A stretch of 64,000 nucleotides of DNA from Trileptium ribeirensis (GCA_030248225.1 JASANE010003392.1:1-64000), one strand, 5' to 3'; positions 34,901 to 47,480 are shown, counted from the stretch's first letter. Numbers and translations are program-made. Notes: a model not told the origin generated them from the sequence alone.

Positions 34901-36292
34901 TTCTTCCAATGACCAAAAAGACTAAAACTTTTGAAATTTATAATTACAAACTTAAGAAAAGTTATAATTTGAAGAGCATTTCACATACTAGTGCTCTATG
35001 ACAGGCTTATTTGATGCAGACCATTCAAATACACTATTGCTTTTATCGTAATTAGCAACCCCGAAACGTCAAATATATGGTGATAAACCAAACGCGGGGC
35101 TAATAGCACCGCCAATATGGTGTTAAAACAATTAAACTAACTTATTTATTGCGGCAAAAGCCTATAATCCCATAATTCACCTCCAACAAACAAGAAACTT
35201 ACCTTATATAAATTTTGAAATTTTCACTTTTGTGATATTTTTAAACTTTGGCTAATAACTCGAAAACTGCAGCTCTGACAAAAATACATAACAGAAAGGT
35301 AGTTCTCGATGCAAGGATTCTGACTGTCCGTTTTTCGGTCGAAACCTCTATTTTGAGATATAGGTTGCGAAAAATGGTCAAAATTCAACAAATATGAATC
35401 TCGACCATTTGGCCCATTTTAACCCGGAAGACGTGTTTGGCGCGTTAAATGTCTAATGAAAGAGCACAAATAGTATGAATTTATAATCGAATAAAAAAGT
35501 TTGTTAAGATCCATGCGTCCAGTGATGAGTTATGATCTACACACAGACAAACAAAATAGCAAATTTTAACGATTTTTGATGCTATCAAAACTATTTATGA
35601 AAACTCCGCACGCTTCATATCAATTATTCCTAGAGTTAAACTCTGTGCACGAAAGAAACTATGCACTCGTGCTTCAACTATTCTAGGGTTAGCAACTGGA
35701 TGCATCCAAATCATACGCGCGTTACTGCGTGTCAACGCATTACTGAGCTTTTACGATAAATTTCATTTCATAGAAATCCATAAGTATATTATATACTTAG
35801 CAGTAAATCCAACAGTTATGTTCGAATGGTTTCATACACTAGATATATCTATCAGCAGTCATGCCATCAACTGCTCATGTTTGCGTCTCAAAAGCAACTG
35901 ATACAGAGACCTAGAACAAATATAAGCAGGCAGTATAATACAAACCTTAAGAAACTATGCGCTTCCATACTTCGGTTCATATTACTCGAACACACGACCG
36001 CAAAATTTAAACGTTTGTGTGATCCATCCATCGCACAAATAGAGTGATTGCAATATATAGCAATTTTGTTTAAAACATAAGCTGTTTATATAATAGCAAC
36101 AAACTTAACTATATAAAGTTCTCAATTAAAACAACCTACAATGCTTTCTATTTCTACATAGTATCTTAACAGTTTATAGTTTTTAACCAATATCATAATT
36201 CTGATTACAATTATATATATGAAGAAAAGTTTCTACTATATTTATGAATTTTTGTGCCAACACCATAAACCATGCTAAAACGACCTGCAAAG
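34901..36292. other. Last intron of the EF-hand gene
   Basis: AT-rich. The stretch 35215-35560 contains CTCGAAAACTGCAGC, GAGATATAG and CGGAAGACG strings like those in other short dispersed repeats; no gene. The 3' splice site used for the last exon (CGACCTGCAAAG) has a poor pyrimidine tract. Confidence 0.35.
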
Positions 36293-36403
36293 CTTTTTAT
36301 TAACGAAGATCAGAATGGGGATTTAAATTATATTGACGCAAAATACATATTTCCTCAGTTTGTACATTTTGTACCAAATGATAAACAAATGTTTTCTGAT
36401 TAG
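36293..36403 (+). CDS. EF-hand protein gene, last exon (third EF-hand and stop)
   Basis: The segment reads LFI, then the loop NEDQNGDLNYID, and DAKYIFPQFVHF, ending VPNDKQMFSD and TAG at 36401-36403. The loop has the EF-hand pattern: Asn 1, Asp 3, Asn 5, Gly 6, Leu 8, Asp 12. The upstream frame is closed by a stop at about 36266-36268, so the exon must start after it; AAAG|CTT at 36293 is the available acceptor (phase 0). Phase 0 does not fit the likely donor of exon 4, so an intervening exon is expected. The final 48 bases are copied again 291 bp downstream. Confidence 0.65.
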   Translation, partial: LFINEDQNGDLNYIDAKYIFPQFVHFVPNDKQMFSD

Positions 36404-36937
36404 AATAACACTAGTAACTCTATCGAGATTGCAGGGAGTAGTAAAGCATAAGTACACCTACTCCTTTTCCTCGATAGCATACGTCGATATGCTATATGTG
36501 GATATCACACAAGTTGGAACAAAACTAACAACGGCCATGAGTTTCCTATGCCCTAAATCCCGCAAGTGCAAGCTATCAGGCTCCCATGACGTCATAATAA
36601 AATTAGGCACTTTGGGTAAAGGAATCATGGGTATGCTATACCCCCGCAGTTTGTACATTTTGTACCAAATGATAAACAAATGTTTTCTGATTAGAATAAC
36701 ACTAGTAACTCTATCGAGATTGCAGGGAGTAGTAAAGCATAAGTACACCTACTCCTTTTCCTCGATAGCATACGTCGATATGCTATATGTGGATATCACA
36801 CAAGTTGGAACAAAACTAACAACGGCCATGAGTTTCCTATGCCCTAAATCCCGCAAGTGCAAGCTATCAGGCTCCCATGACGTCATAATAAAATTAGGCA
36901 CTTTGGGTAAAGGAATCATGGGTATGCTATACCCCCG
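36356..36937 (+). repeat. Tandem duplication, two 291-bp copies, spanning the 3' end of the EF-hand gene
   Basis: Copy 1 (36356-36646) and copy 2 (36647-36937) appear identical. The unit begins inside the last exon (CAGTTTGTACATTTTG), includes the stop codon, and continues into the dispersed repeat that follows the gene. As 291 is 97 codons, a frame crossing both copies stays open (36333-37100), but this is a consequence of unit length. Complete identity means a very recent duplication or an assembly artefact. Confidence 0.9.
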
Positions 36938-37455
36938 TACCCATGGGTCGCAGAACAAAGCCACCACCGGCAAAGAGTTTCCCGTGCCCGAAAACCCCCA
37001 AGCGAAACTTTTCAGCACCCCAAGACGTCAGAACAAGCTTTCGAATTTTGAGACGAGGGACCACGATGGTGCCATACCAATTCCAAAATCAGAGCCTTAA
37101 TCAAGACAAAAATAAAAATGAGGCATCGGCATTTATCATTTAACTATGAAATAAAACTAACCAGAAAAAATCGAAAGTTAAGATAAAAATAATCATGCTT
37201 CCGTGAAGGGTACTAAAATGTAAAATGGGGTAAAAATCCATTATTTTGATCCCTGAACCAGACCGCAAATCAAAAAACGCTCTCGAGGATGTCAACGGTA
37301 AATCGGTGCCAGTTCGAATGAGCCCAAGATCATGAAAATCAGTTAACTCATTCCCGAGTTATGGCTGATCACACACACAAACAGACGGAATTTAAAAGAT
37401 TTTACCGCTGCAGCACACAATCTCTGCTACGTTACACTACGCTCTGATTATATAT
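36408..37455 (+). repeat. Dispersed repeat family R2, copy 1, behind the EF-hand stop codon
   Basis: It starts at about ACTAGTAACTCTATCGAGAT, four bases after the stop codon, and ends near CACACAATCTCTGCTACGTT. It contains internal subrepeats of roughly 140 bp, each with a TTTCC.ATGCCC.AAA.CCC core followed by GACGTCA.AA (three here because of the 291-bp duplication). A GATCACACACACAAACAGAC stretch lies at about 37369-37388. Reverse-oriented copies lie at 51170-51960 and 58830-59830, and a tail fragment at 49265-49345. An AATAAA at about 37149 could serve the EF-hand gene. No transposase seen. Confidence 0.75.
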
Positions 37456-38371
37456 AACTAGTCACTGAATACTTTTATGGAGCTCAGCTTCGCATGATAG
37501 ATGTTCAATCAGTAAATAAAAGTCAAAAAGACATAAATTTTGGATACCTTAAAAACCTATATTCAGTTGTAAGAAGCCCTTCACAAGGAATTTCTACAAT
37601 TATTGAAAACCATGCAATGATCTAATTTAAGGCTATGAGTTTCCATGGTTCCCCTTGACATATTTTAAACGCGATGTATAATTTGCAGGTTCGAGGTTAC
37701 AGTTACAATGAGAATTAACTGCACATAGAACGCAGACGACATCAAACAATATTGCAATATAATAATACAATATCTTTTAGACGAAATACGTTAAATTAAA
37801 TGCACATAATTTTAATCGCAAACATTTTTTATTTTAATGCGTTCGAACTTCATTAAATTTAATTTTCATTTAAACTAGACCGATGGAACTCGAACTAAAC
37901 TTCGATTTTTATGGCTTCACCAGAGTCCGGTGGCAGCATGACAGCTTTGGGGCCCCTGGCAAATTTTTTTTGCTTCCCCAGTCCCTCATGTGACATAAAA
38001 ACATGACAAAAAAATTTTACAAATAATCGACTTGTGAAGTAAAAAAATTAAATAAAATTGTATTAGCCTTAATATATCAGAAGTCGTTTATTAGCAGTAT
38101 TAGCGTTTTTCGCTGAAAATTATTAAATTTTCAGATTTCGAAAACGGGGTGCCCGTTGGTCAAATTCGGGAGACATTAGTTTATGTGCCCCTGCAAAATC
38201 CGGCGACACCCAGCTGCGTGCCACAGGTTCATGCCCATGACAAAATTTTTAGTGAATGGAGAAGCCAGTTTTTGAGCACTTAAGTGTGATAGTAACCATA
38301 ACTCTGGCAAAGGTTAGTACATATCGCTAAACATCTCTTATCATATCGAAGTCTATTAAATATCCTTGTGG
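37456..38371. other. Intergenic, nothing recognised
   Basis: AT-rich; no gene supported. Near 37940-38215 are GGGGCCCCTGG and GTGCCCCTGC stretches that may be a decayed repeat. Confidence 0.35.
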
Positions 38372-39488
38372 CAGGGAATAACCGGAACCGTCCATTTAAA
38401 CCGGATCCGGAACATGGTGATCGAAACTTATATATAGCAAAACAGAAGAAGGAAGAAATGAAGGTATAGTGGATTCAAAATGCATTAAAAATAACTTTTA
38501 CATTAAACTTAACGTATTGCGATGGCATTATTGCTTTTCTGAAACTTTAAAGAGACAGAGGAAGCTAATAATGTTTATCTATCGATCAATATATATGTCG
38601 GTTTTTGGATACCCAGAGCAAAGAAATGCCTTCCACTATAACCCTTGTGTATATTGTGTCAAACTGAATATGCTTACAACGCAAGGACTGTAGAATAAAC
38701 ACTTTCGCTCTGTCTCCAGGCGCCTCCCTTTACTACACATACGTTTGTTGCATGTTCTTCTGTAGGAAACTTAAAATTATTGGTTTATATGATTCTAAGA
38801 GAAGATAATAAATAGATAGAAGGTAATTTTCTGATCAGTGGTCAGCGACACTGTTTAGGCTAGCGTTGGACAAATCGTGCCCGTCAGTTAGATCATAATG
38901 ATGATAGGTAACTTTCTAATCAGAATGCTATAAATGAGACACACTGTGATGCTGCTCGCACAGTTTCAATAAATACAGTTCATTGCCAAGAAAGCAGTTT
39001 TTAGCTGCGTTGCAGATAACGTTAGTTTACTTCAATTTAGACTGATTTATCAAGTTTACAAGCGCACTGACGGGTGCTTGACGCAATTTATGTTAGCCAA
39101 GCATACCCTAAGTACTTCTGCGTGAGCCATACTCTGTTACCGAGTTGGACCGGTTTAATTCTAACGTATCCGACAGACTTCTGGATGTGTAAAATAGCTG
39201 CTACAAGCATCGACCTGGTTTTGATTTAACAAACTCCTGCTGGTTATTATGAAAAATTCCTGTTCACATTATGTACCCTACTTACGTTTCACACGGCAAA
39301 TTGGTTAGTTAATCTTTTCTTTTGCTTGGTTGTATTGGAGCTTGATCATTGTATAATATATTACATATGTTTGGATTACAGGATGAAGCAAAAAACGTGG
39401 AAAATTTCCAGCAAAATTTTTAAACCGGAATTCCGGTTCCGGTATGGTTTTTGCCCTTTGCCGGAACCGGAATTCCGGTTACTCCCTG
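38372..39488. mobile_element. hAT-like non-autonomous element, copy A (1117 bp)
   Basis: It begins CAGGGAATAACCGGAACC and ends GGTTACTCCCTG, so the outer 12 bases are near-perfect inverted repeats, and both ends carry CCGGAA/TTCCGG repeats. CAGGG-type ends are common in hAT transposons. The whole interior is colinear with copy B at 44702-45882 (for example TTTTACATTAAACTTA and TTCATTGCCAAGAAAGCAG). No transposase ORF is present. No clear target duplication was found; the right end abuts R1 copy 3. Confidence 0.8.
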
Positions 39489-39494
39489 GGTTGG

Positions 39495-40400
39495 AGGTAT
39501 AATTTTTATGTCGGCTATCGGTATATAAATGGAGAAGGGATTCGTCACGGAAGATAGTGTGGTCTAAGGTGTGGCCAGTAGAATGCCGGAGGGAAAACGA
39601 GTAGCGGCACGCGTTCTTTTTAGTGCACTTATCTCTGGCGAGGCTGCGTGACTACGGTTAAGCACTCAGGTTTCATGCCACTCGGCACCCAAAGGCACGA
39701 GATAAAATGTTTATGATTCTCACGATCGTAAAACAACTTAGTTGAACTTTTTCTACTCGTCCCCAACACCCGGTCGGAATGCAGACAGGAATCTTTGAGG
39801 AATAATTGAAAGACCTTAAAACGGGTCGTCCTAATGCCGTTCACTACTTACTCACCCCGGATGCACAGGAATTTTTCCTTGATTCTACTAAACTCGCTCA
39901 GTCTCGTTCCGCGGGGCTAACTCGGCAAACAAGAATACAGCAGCAAACTCGAAAACACAAAACACGGAACTGATCAGGAGGCGACTAATTTCCTAACACC
40001 GCACGCAATTCTTTGCGTGTATAAATTAAAACAAGAAACTAATATGAAATCCGGACAAGCCACTACCTACATGGTCGATTCTGGCTAACAACCAGCTAAA
40101 CTAAAGCAACAAATCAAAAAATCAAATAATTAGGCAAAAGAAGCATTAATCACGTGACCAATGATTCACGCTTCTGGCATGTTCTAGAAAAAACTGAAAA
40201 AGGGGTTGGGGTACCAGATTTTTTCATGGACGTAACACGGGAGAACACGCCAAACTAAATTTTCTGGGGGCTTAGGGACCCAAAATATCCTGAAAATAAG
40301 GATTGGAGTGGTTTTGGACCTATAACCCCTCTACTTAGCTTAGGGGGCCCCTACAATGCCGTTATAACACACATAGGTGAAAAATTATATATATTACTGC
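39495..40400 (+). repeat. Dispersed non-coding repeat, family R1, copy 3
   Basis: It shares GTCGGCTATCGG, GGATTCGTCACGG, AAGGTGTGGCCAGTAGAATG and, near 40000, the hairpin CACGCA..TTGCGTG with the two copies at 2.2-4.9 kb. The following GGGGGCTTAGGGACCC and TTTTGGACC stretches match 5517-5780. The GC boxes are reduced to remnants (CACCCGGTCGGAATGC near 39768, CCCCGGATGC near 39856). Confidence 0.6.
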
Positions 40401-41155
40401 ACCATATACATCGCTAGCTAAGTCACCACTTGCATTTTTAACTAATCATTCCTCATTTACTGAAACACAAACTATTCCCATATTATTTTGATTACCATTT
40501 AACGAAAGATTGTGACGGCAGTTTTGTTAAACCGCTGAAAGAGCAATAACTTATAACCAGGGCAATTTCCTCTTCACAAGCAAACTTTACATTTTACGCC
40601 TATAAGGCTATTAATACGATCCGCATACTTATTGGCTTTGGTTTTAGCATTTTAGGAACAAATACATCACATGTATATATTATAACATAAATTTAATGGT
40701 GAAAACAGTATATACTAGCAAACATAATAAATTATAAATGTGAGCATAACAGTAGCCAGAGTATTTTATTTATGAATACTTGTATTTCAACTAGATATTT
40801 AATAATTTATAATGTGTCACGTTTTATGTCAAATCCGCCTTACAAAAACCTAGCTAGCTAAAAAATTAGCTAAATAATTGAAAATATCAAGAAATTAGCT
40901 ATTTATTCAACTAGTTAGCACCGACTATAAAATTATAGAGCCTTAAAAGTCGCATATTTTTGCTCAGTGACATCGAAAAACCGCGAGCGCTAAAATAAAT
41001 ATTGGTCTGATTTTAAAATTTGCAAATAATTACCTAATTAGCTAACTAATTAATTAGTACTTAGCATACGAATGAATGAATGAATTAATGACAATAGGAG
41101 TAATTAATGTCATATGGTTGGACCCTAGGTCCGTTTCAGCACACCACCTCTGTTT
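40401..41155. other. Intergenic, AT-rich, with TTAGCTAA-type repeats
   Basis: The stretch 40850-41100 has many AGCTA/TTAGC and GAATGAATGAATTAATG simple repeats. No gene. Confidence 0.4.
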
Positions 41156-41159
41156 TAAG

Positions 41160-42180
41160 GATCTAAAGCCTAATCCAGTTCCAGAAACCTTGTAATTTAG
41201 TCAATTTTAGTTCATAGCCTTGAGAGCTATTTAAAATTCCATACCCAAAGAATTTCAATCTTAAATCTCTTAATTTACTGCAATGGAAAGTCACGTGTTT
41301 TGCAGTTTACAAATCTTTACCACACCTTCTACATTTATCATTATCTCCAATCTTCAGATTTTTCAAATGTTTCATAAAATTGCCGTGCCCGGTAAGAAAT
41401 TGCACTCCAATGTCTTTATTCAATTTTCATATTAAAATGGATACCGTTTATCAATTTCTCTAAAGAAACACCTAGTCTGCACGCGGTTATTTTTATCACA
41501 CCACATTTACTGATGGCTCAATATGAGAAATCTTTTAAGAAAGTCTTAATTGTTGTAGTACTTATCAGAATGCAATGTTCGCCCCACAAAAGCAGTGTCC
41601 GATCGTTTCTTAGCCAGCCAATCGGCCACTTCGTTCCCAAACAAAGCAGAATGTCCTCTAAAATGTACTCAAAACCACTGCATGGTTCTTTGCAGCAATC
41701 AACCCACGTACAGGTTATAAAGAGAGTCGTAAACAATACACTCTCCCTGTATGTATAGTAGCTATAAATGCACAACTGATATGTATTGAGGAGCGCTGCC
41801 AATCTAGTTTGTTGTAAACATGATCACCACGAAAGCATGGCGATCTTACGACAAGATCAATCCTAATTTAGCTGCATTGTGGAATTACACTTTGGAATAC
41901 AGTTGAAAAAGCATTCTTTCTTTATATCTTGTGGTCAACCGCTCCATTTTTAGCATTTATGCAAGAGACTCTCTTACCAAGAGTAAACTTTATATGCGCC
42001 CCAACCATCTTCTTTCGACACCATGTACAAAACCTTGTTAGAAAACTCGGATTTCAATAGCCGTATCCGATTTAGCATTTTGTGTTTCATAACGCCATTA
42101 GCGAATGCTATTCGGTTCCTGTACTTCAACAGCAATGTGTTCGCGCACATTTTCAAATTTAATGCATGAAATATCAAAAA
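41160..42180 (-). pseudogene. Decayed non-LTR retrotransposon 3' end: RNase H and CCHC-like tail
   Basis: On the minus strand, the sequence near 41670-41580 reads HFRGHSALFGNEVADWLAK, matching the 'W..GH....GNE.AD.LA' motif of LINE-encoded RNase H. Further on, near 41410-41270, comes LPGT/GHGNFMKHLKNLKI-like sequence followed by DKCRRCGK and a KHVTFHC-like stretch, the usual 'CR.C.....E...H....C' tail. Frame shifts and stops are frequent. A frame at 42177-41974 may be the preceding RT thumb. Elements with RNase H belong to Jockey/I/LOA-like groups, so this copy is probably not the same family as the 0.8-kb fragment. Confidence 0.7.
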
Positions 42181-44701
42181 CGGACTAATTTCTGTTCTTT
42201 AATGCAGAAATGAAATTTGTGTTCAGTGAACGACTGAATGACAATCGTTTTTGACAAAAGAGAACATTAAGGGGTGCAGCTTAAGTTTATTCACCCATTA
42301 AATTCTAGCTTTCTATGATTTAGCTACAGTTAGTTTGCGAATTAGGCTGATAGGGAATCTGTTGCGCACGCTATGACCCTTTAATTTACTGGAGGTATCA
42401 ACTATACACAGATCCTTATTGGGAAACTCGAATTAACGTTTAAGCCAACCTGCAAAGTAATAAACACACATGAAATATGTTTTACACAATTCTCTTGTCA
42501 GATGGCCTACGGTCTTTCTGCACGCAAATAACGCACACACTGATCACGGCGAAACTCATAATCAGCCTTCATTTGTTATAACCACATTTGCAGTGGGCGT
42601 ACATTGGTCGCAATAATGCATACACCAGAAGCAGGCGTGGATTTGTCGCAACCATATTTACAGTGAAAACACATTGATACCTACAGGCTTTGCCGTTGCG
42701 TGCTTTGATAGCTGCAAACAACTAAGGAACGGATACAACCACATACACTCGTGGTTGATGCATTCTTTGTGAAAAGACTGTCTTACTTCGCGCTTTTCGT
42801 GCCCGTGTAGCTTGCATTAGCGAAAAAATATTTGTGACATGGGGGTTGCTGTGGGTTGGCACTGGAAGCGGCCGGGTCACTCAGCTTTGCGTCGTTCGTC
42901 CAACTTCACTACTGCAAAAAATTTATTATCTTGATACTGTCTGTACGGTTCATTGCATTTGTTTGACTCCCACAACGCGTGGGTGCATCCCCAGGTGTTA
43001 GTTTTCAAGTGATGCTACTGATTTGTAGAAAACGTATTTAACAAGGAATGTAGATGAATTGGCTGTATATCAAAAATTGGCTGCTGGGTGACGTTTAAGA
43101 CAGTCTCGATAGTTTCTGAGCTACTGGCTTTGTTTTGTTATCTATCTTTTAGTATAACCATTGTGATTGCTTCCGAAAATACAACAAGAAACACTTTAAA
43201 ACACTTCCATACTTGCCCATAGAAGCAAGATTTTTTACCAAATGAGGTGCGGTCTCTCCCACCACACCACCCGCCCTTCTTTTGCGGTGAAGAGAGGTCT
43301 TCTGACAGGTCGGCCGAAGTTCCTCACGAAGTCCCCAGGATTCCACCCGATAGACCCCGATCACTCCTGGTAGGCCGAACAGAAATCCTCCATTATAGTA
43401 TTAGGTAACGCCGCCACCACCCCACTCCCCAACCCCAGGGAACATCGGAACTTGAGCAGATATGCGCTTCGCTGTGCGCGTCAATGTTTGATGTCGGAAT
43501 TAATTTAAGTTTTCTTTGCGACTTCACTGTTTACAGATAACTAGCATCGTTAGCCTTGCGTAGATGAACTGATTTTATAAATGAAAAAATTTTTATAAGT
43601 TGAATATTTCAGCCTATCACATAGCTTTGCGGTTTAATCTATTAGTAAATTACGTAGTTAACAGTTATTGTTAACAGCTTCCCTTGAGCTTATGCTGCGA
43701 ACTAGGTATAGCCAGCTTTGCTTTTTAGTAGATATGGTGTAAGTCTCATATTCGTCAAAGTTATACAATACCCTATTTTAAATAGATTTCCGGGAAAGGG
43801 TAAAAGGATAATTTTAAATAATTTAAATTTCACATTCTTTCTCGGGAATCTAACTTTCATCTCATGTCTTACACGGCCACTTCCTCAGGTTCTATGATTG
43901 TTATCTTAAATATTTGAATTGATTACGTGAATTTACATTATGAATCGTATTGTAAAATTGTATATTCTTGATGGCTTGCAAACAGCGATTGTTTATTTGT
44001 GATACAGTTTGGATTTTGGGGCTAAATTTATGCCAGGCACGTAGCCATAGTGACGACACCCCTTTAAGATGGTGTTTGTCTCGTGAAAAAGTGCCTAAAA
44101 GATATCAATTTCATGTTAAAATGCGGAGTGGTCTTTTATTTGCCACCAAAAACTATAACTAGGATAATGAATGTCTTTCCTCTGCCTGAGGCTTAGTTGT
44201 CTGTATAGTTTTTCACTTCTACAAGGTCGTGTAAATTTCAGGAATATTTTAGGTATAAATATAAAGTTACATATATTTTGAAATTGGCTTGCCCGTGTGA
44301 AATCGCCTTGCACCTCTAACATCCCAACTACGTGCCTGGTTTATGCTTACCAAGACTACGTGCTGTCGTAATTGAACTACATCACATATCCCATTTTATT
44401 GATGCTTTTATCCTGAGATCTGGAGTTTCTGTATGATTTTGTGAATTGGTTATATCTAGACACACGTGCAGTTCTTGTTCCGTGACATTGATTGCAAAAA
44501 CCTGCGGAATCGGATTTAGCAGCATAATATAAGGATATTTGTATGCGTATATGTTTATATCTTGCCTGTGCAAGGGCTTCGCCAATAAATGTGAACTTGG
44601 GAGCACCCACTCATTGTTGGCGTCAACTTAAGTGGTGTCCTGACCATAGCATGCGAAAATATTTATTGCAGCCGTAAACTGGCAGGGGGTTGTATGCAGT
44701 T
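42181..44701. other. Intergenic, no gene recognised
   Basis: No supported gene. A GC-rich patch at 43240-43440 has several short frames without recognisable features. Confidence 0.35.
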
Positions 44702-45882
44702 CAGGGAATAACCGGAACCAAAATTTACCGGAACCGGAACCAGCAACCGGAACCGTCCATTTAAACCGGTTCCGGAACCGGAACCTGGTCTTCGAAAATT
44801 TATATATAGTAAAACAGATGCTGGAAGAAATGAAGGTATAGTGAATTTATAATGCATTAAAAATAACTTTTACATTAAACTTATTGTTTTGCGATGGTAT
44901 TATTGCCTTTCTGAAACTTTAAAGAGACTGATGAAGCTAATAATGTTTATTTATCGATCAAATATGTCGATTTTTGGACACCCAGAGCAAAAATGCCTTC
45001 CACTATACACCATTGCATATACTGCGTCAAATCGAATATGCTTACAAAGCTTGGAGCGTAGAATACACACTTTCGCTCTGTCTCCAGTCGCCTCCCTTTA
45101 CTACACATACGTTCGTTGTATGTTCTTCTGTAGGAAACTTAAAATTATTGGTTTATATGATTCTAAAAGAAAATGATAGAAGTTAATTTTCTGATCAGTG
45201 GTCAGAGACACTGTTTAGGCTAGCGTTGAACAAACAGTGCCCGTCAGTTAGATCATAATGATGATAACTTTCTAATCAGAATGCTATAAGTGAGACACAC
45301 TGTTGATGCTGCTCGCACAGTTTCAATAAATACAGTTCATTGCCAAGAAAGCAGTTTCTAGCTGCGTTGCAGATAACGCTATTTTACTTCAAGTTAAACT
45401 GATTAACCAAGTTTACAAGGGCACTTGCGGGTGCCTGACGCAATTTATGTTAGCCAAGCATACCCTAAGTACTTCTGCGTAAGCCATACTCTGTTGCCGA
45501 GTTGGACCGGTTTAATTCAAACGTATCCAACAGACTTCTGGATGTGTAAAATAGCTGCTACAACCATTGACCTGGCTTTGATTTAACAAACTCCTGCAGG
45601 TTATTATGAAAAATTCCTGCTCAAATTTTGTGCCCTACTTACCTTTTACACGGCAAATTGGTTAGTTAATCTTTTCTTTTGCTTGATTGTATTGGAGCTT
45701 GATCATTGTATAATATATATTACATATGTTTGGATTGCAGGATAAAGCAAAAAACGTGGATAATTTCAAACAAAATTTTTAAACCGGAATTCCGGTTCCG
45801 GTATGGTTTTTGCCCTTTGCCGGAACCGGAACCGGAACACGATTTTCGCCGGAACCGGAACCGGAATTCCGGTTACTCCCTG
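44702..45882. mobile_element. hAT-like non-autonomous element, copy B (1181 bp)
   Basis: It begins CAGGGAATAACCGGAACC at 44702 and ends CCGGTTACTCCCTG at 45882. Both ends contain blocks of CCGGAACC repeats, more of them than in copy A. The element is flanked on each side by GCAGTT (44696-44701 and 45883-45888), which looks like a target-site duplication, although hAT duplications are normally 8 bp. Copy B keeps the same non-coding interior as copy A with a few percent differences. No transposase is present, so mobilisation would need a partner elsewhere. Confidence 0.85.
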
Positions 45883-47028
45883 GCAGTTGCGTTAAGGGTC
45901 CCCCACTGCCTCTCCCGGTGGTGATGTCCTTGTGCCTATGGTATTGATTTCAGGAAAGCCATACAATAAATTGAATGTAATGTCCGAGCCACATCGCAGG
46001 TCGCGCGCATCTTTGCGTTTAAGCGCAAACATGTTTTCACCACGCAACGCGAAGTCAAGCAAAGTACATGACAAAAAGTAAGGGTGTAATGTAATTCGCT
46101 CTATATAGTATGTAGATATGTACATGTCTGTGCGGTGCCGAACCTCGTTACCCGAGATCGTAGGTCATGTATAGTGGCTGCGGAATGATTGGCCTCTACA
46201 GTGGTTCAGTGGGGGCCCCACTTTTAAAATCCTTCCATGCTCGTGAGATGTTCCACCATGTCCGTCCCCCAATCGGCCGAAACCTTTCTGTTCAACTAAA
46301 TCCAAAAATTTATGTTTTATGTTTGCAAATTGTTTTTTAACATTTAACAACAAATTATAATTAACACAATTTATAATGCTGAAACAGTAAAATATGTGCG
46401 TTTTATAGGTTTAAAATACATTCACGGCAGGAAAAATACATGACAATATGGGAATATTTAGTATTTTTAAGCAAAATTTATATATCCACCTCACTTTGAA
46501 ATTTCCCTCGGGAATGAACATGAAGCTCCCCGAAGTTCCCCCAGTTTTTGGAGGGCTGTGGACAGGCCAGAATGACTGAAGATTTGTTCTGTGTGAAAAC
46601 TCAGTACACACAGGAGTATAACGGGCTCCCACATCACCTGGTTTCTTATAAACCACAGAACCGATCGGTCATGTTTCACACAATAGTACGCACAGAATTT
46701 AAGCTCTAGGCTCTGGTTAGCTCGGACCTAGAGCCTATCCGAGCCGACTATGTTGTATGGAGAGCCGAGCTAGAGCCTAACATTTGTCTATGAGAGCCAA
46801 GACTAGCCTAGCACAGTGTGTTTGGAAAAGATGTAGTCGGATATTAACAGCTTTTTTTTAAAAAAACGAGCATAATTGTAACAACGGATGCATTTTTTAA
46901 TTATGAACGCAATTATCAAACTGCTGCATAGTACAATAGCCAGCGACAAGCAAAAACAGTTGAGATAACCTCTGCTCGGTTCTTAAAAGCTCTAAAGCAA
47001 ATATATACAGTTCGAATTTTGTTTTGAG
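45883..47028. other. Intergenic with a short dispersed repeat (46.19-46.38 kb)
   Basis: The segment about 46185-46385 is similar to 48045-48215: GTGGGG..CCCCACTTT, GTGAGAT.TT.C.CCATGTCCGT, and AAATTTATGTTTT.TGTTTGC. At 46700-46810 there is a cluster of about eight GAGCC/GGCTC words (CTAGAGCC, CCGAGCC). No gene. Confidence 0.45.
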
Positions 47029-47480
47029 CGGAGCGAGGCGAAGCCGAGCGAAGTGTTTTTATTTTCTGTCTTGGAGTAAAAAGGTCGATGTCCGTCTGTT
47101 CCTTCGTTCGGTCCGACGGATCTCAAGAACCACTGAACCGAATTTAAAAACTTTTTTTGTTTGAAAGCCTATCATGTCAGAGTGTGCACCTGATATTTGG
47201 GATTAAAAAATTTTTAATGGTTAATTAGTAATTAGCTAATTAGTTAAGCTTATGCAGCTAAAATAGAGAATTTTGCAATATTTGTGTTATTGATTGAAAT
47301 AGAATCGTTTCGATCAAACTATTATAGGTTTTTGGGTCGAAGAATTCACATATAATATTTTTACCAATGATAAACCCTATGCCCTATGCAATGTAGTTAC
47401 AAGAACATAAAATTGAGTACATTCGTAATGCCACAGCCCAAGCTCCGCTCACAAATGTAGTTCCACTACCGACTAGTAAT
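47029..47480 (+). mobile_element. MITE family M3, copy 1
   Basis: It starts GAGCGGAGCGAGGCGAAGC and ends near CTCCGCTCACAAATGTAGTT. It contains GATGTCCGTCTGTTCC, ATCTCAAGAACCACTGAACC and GTTTGAAAGC, all found in reverse complement at 48460-49030. Both ends carry GAGCG..GCG / CGCTC words, giving short inverted termini. No coding region. Confidence 0.65.

Noticed and set aside
36333..37100. 255-codon open frame with a 97-residue internal duplication
   Set aside because: It follows from a 291-bp tandem DNA duplication (a multiple of three) of a gene end plus a dispersed repeat. The frame runs mostly through repeat R2, which is non-coding in its other copies.
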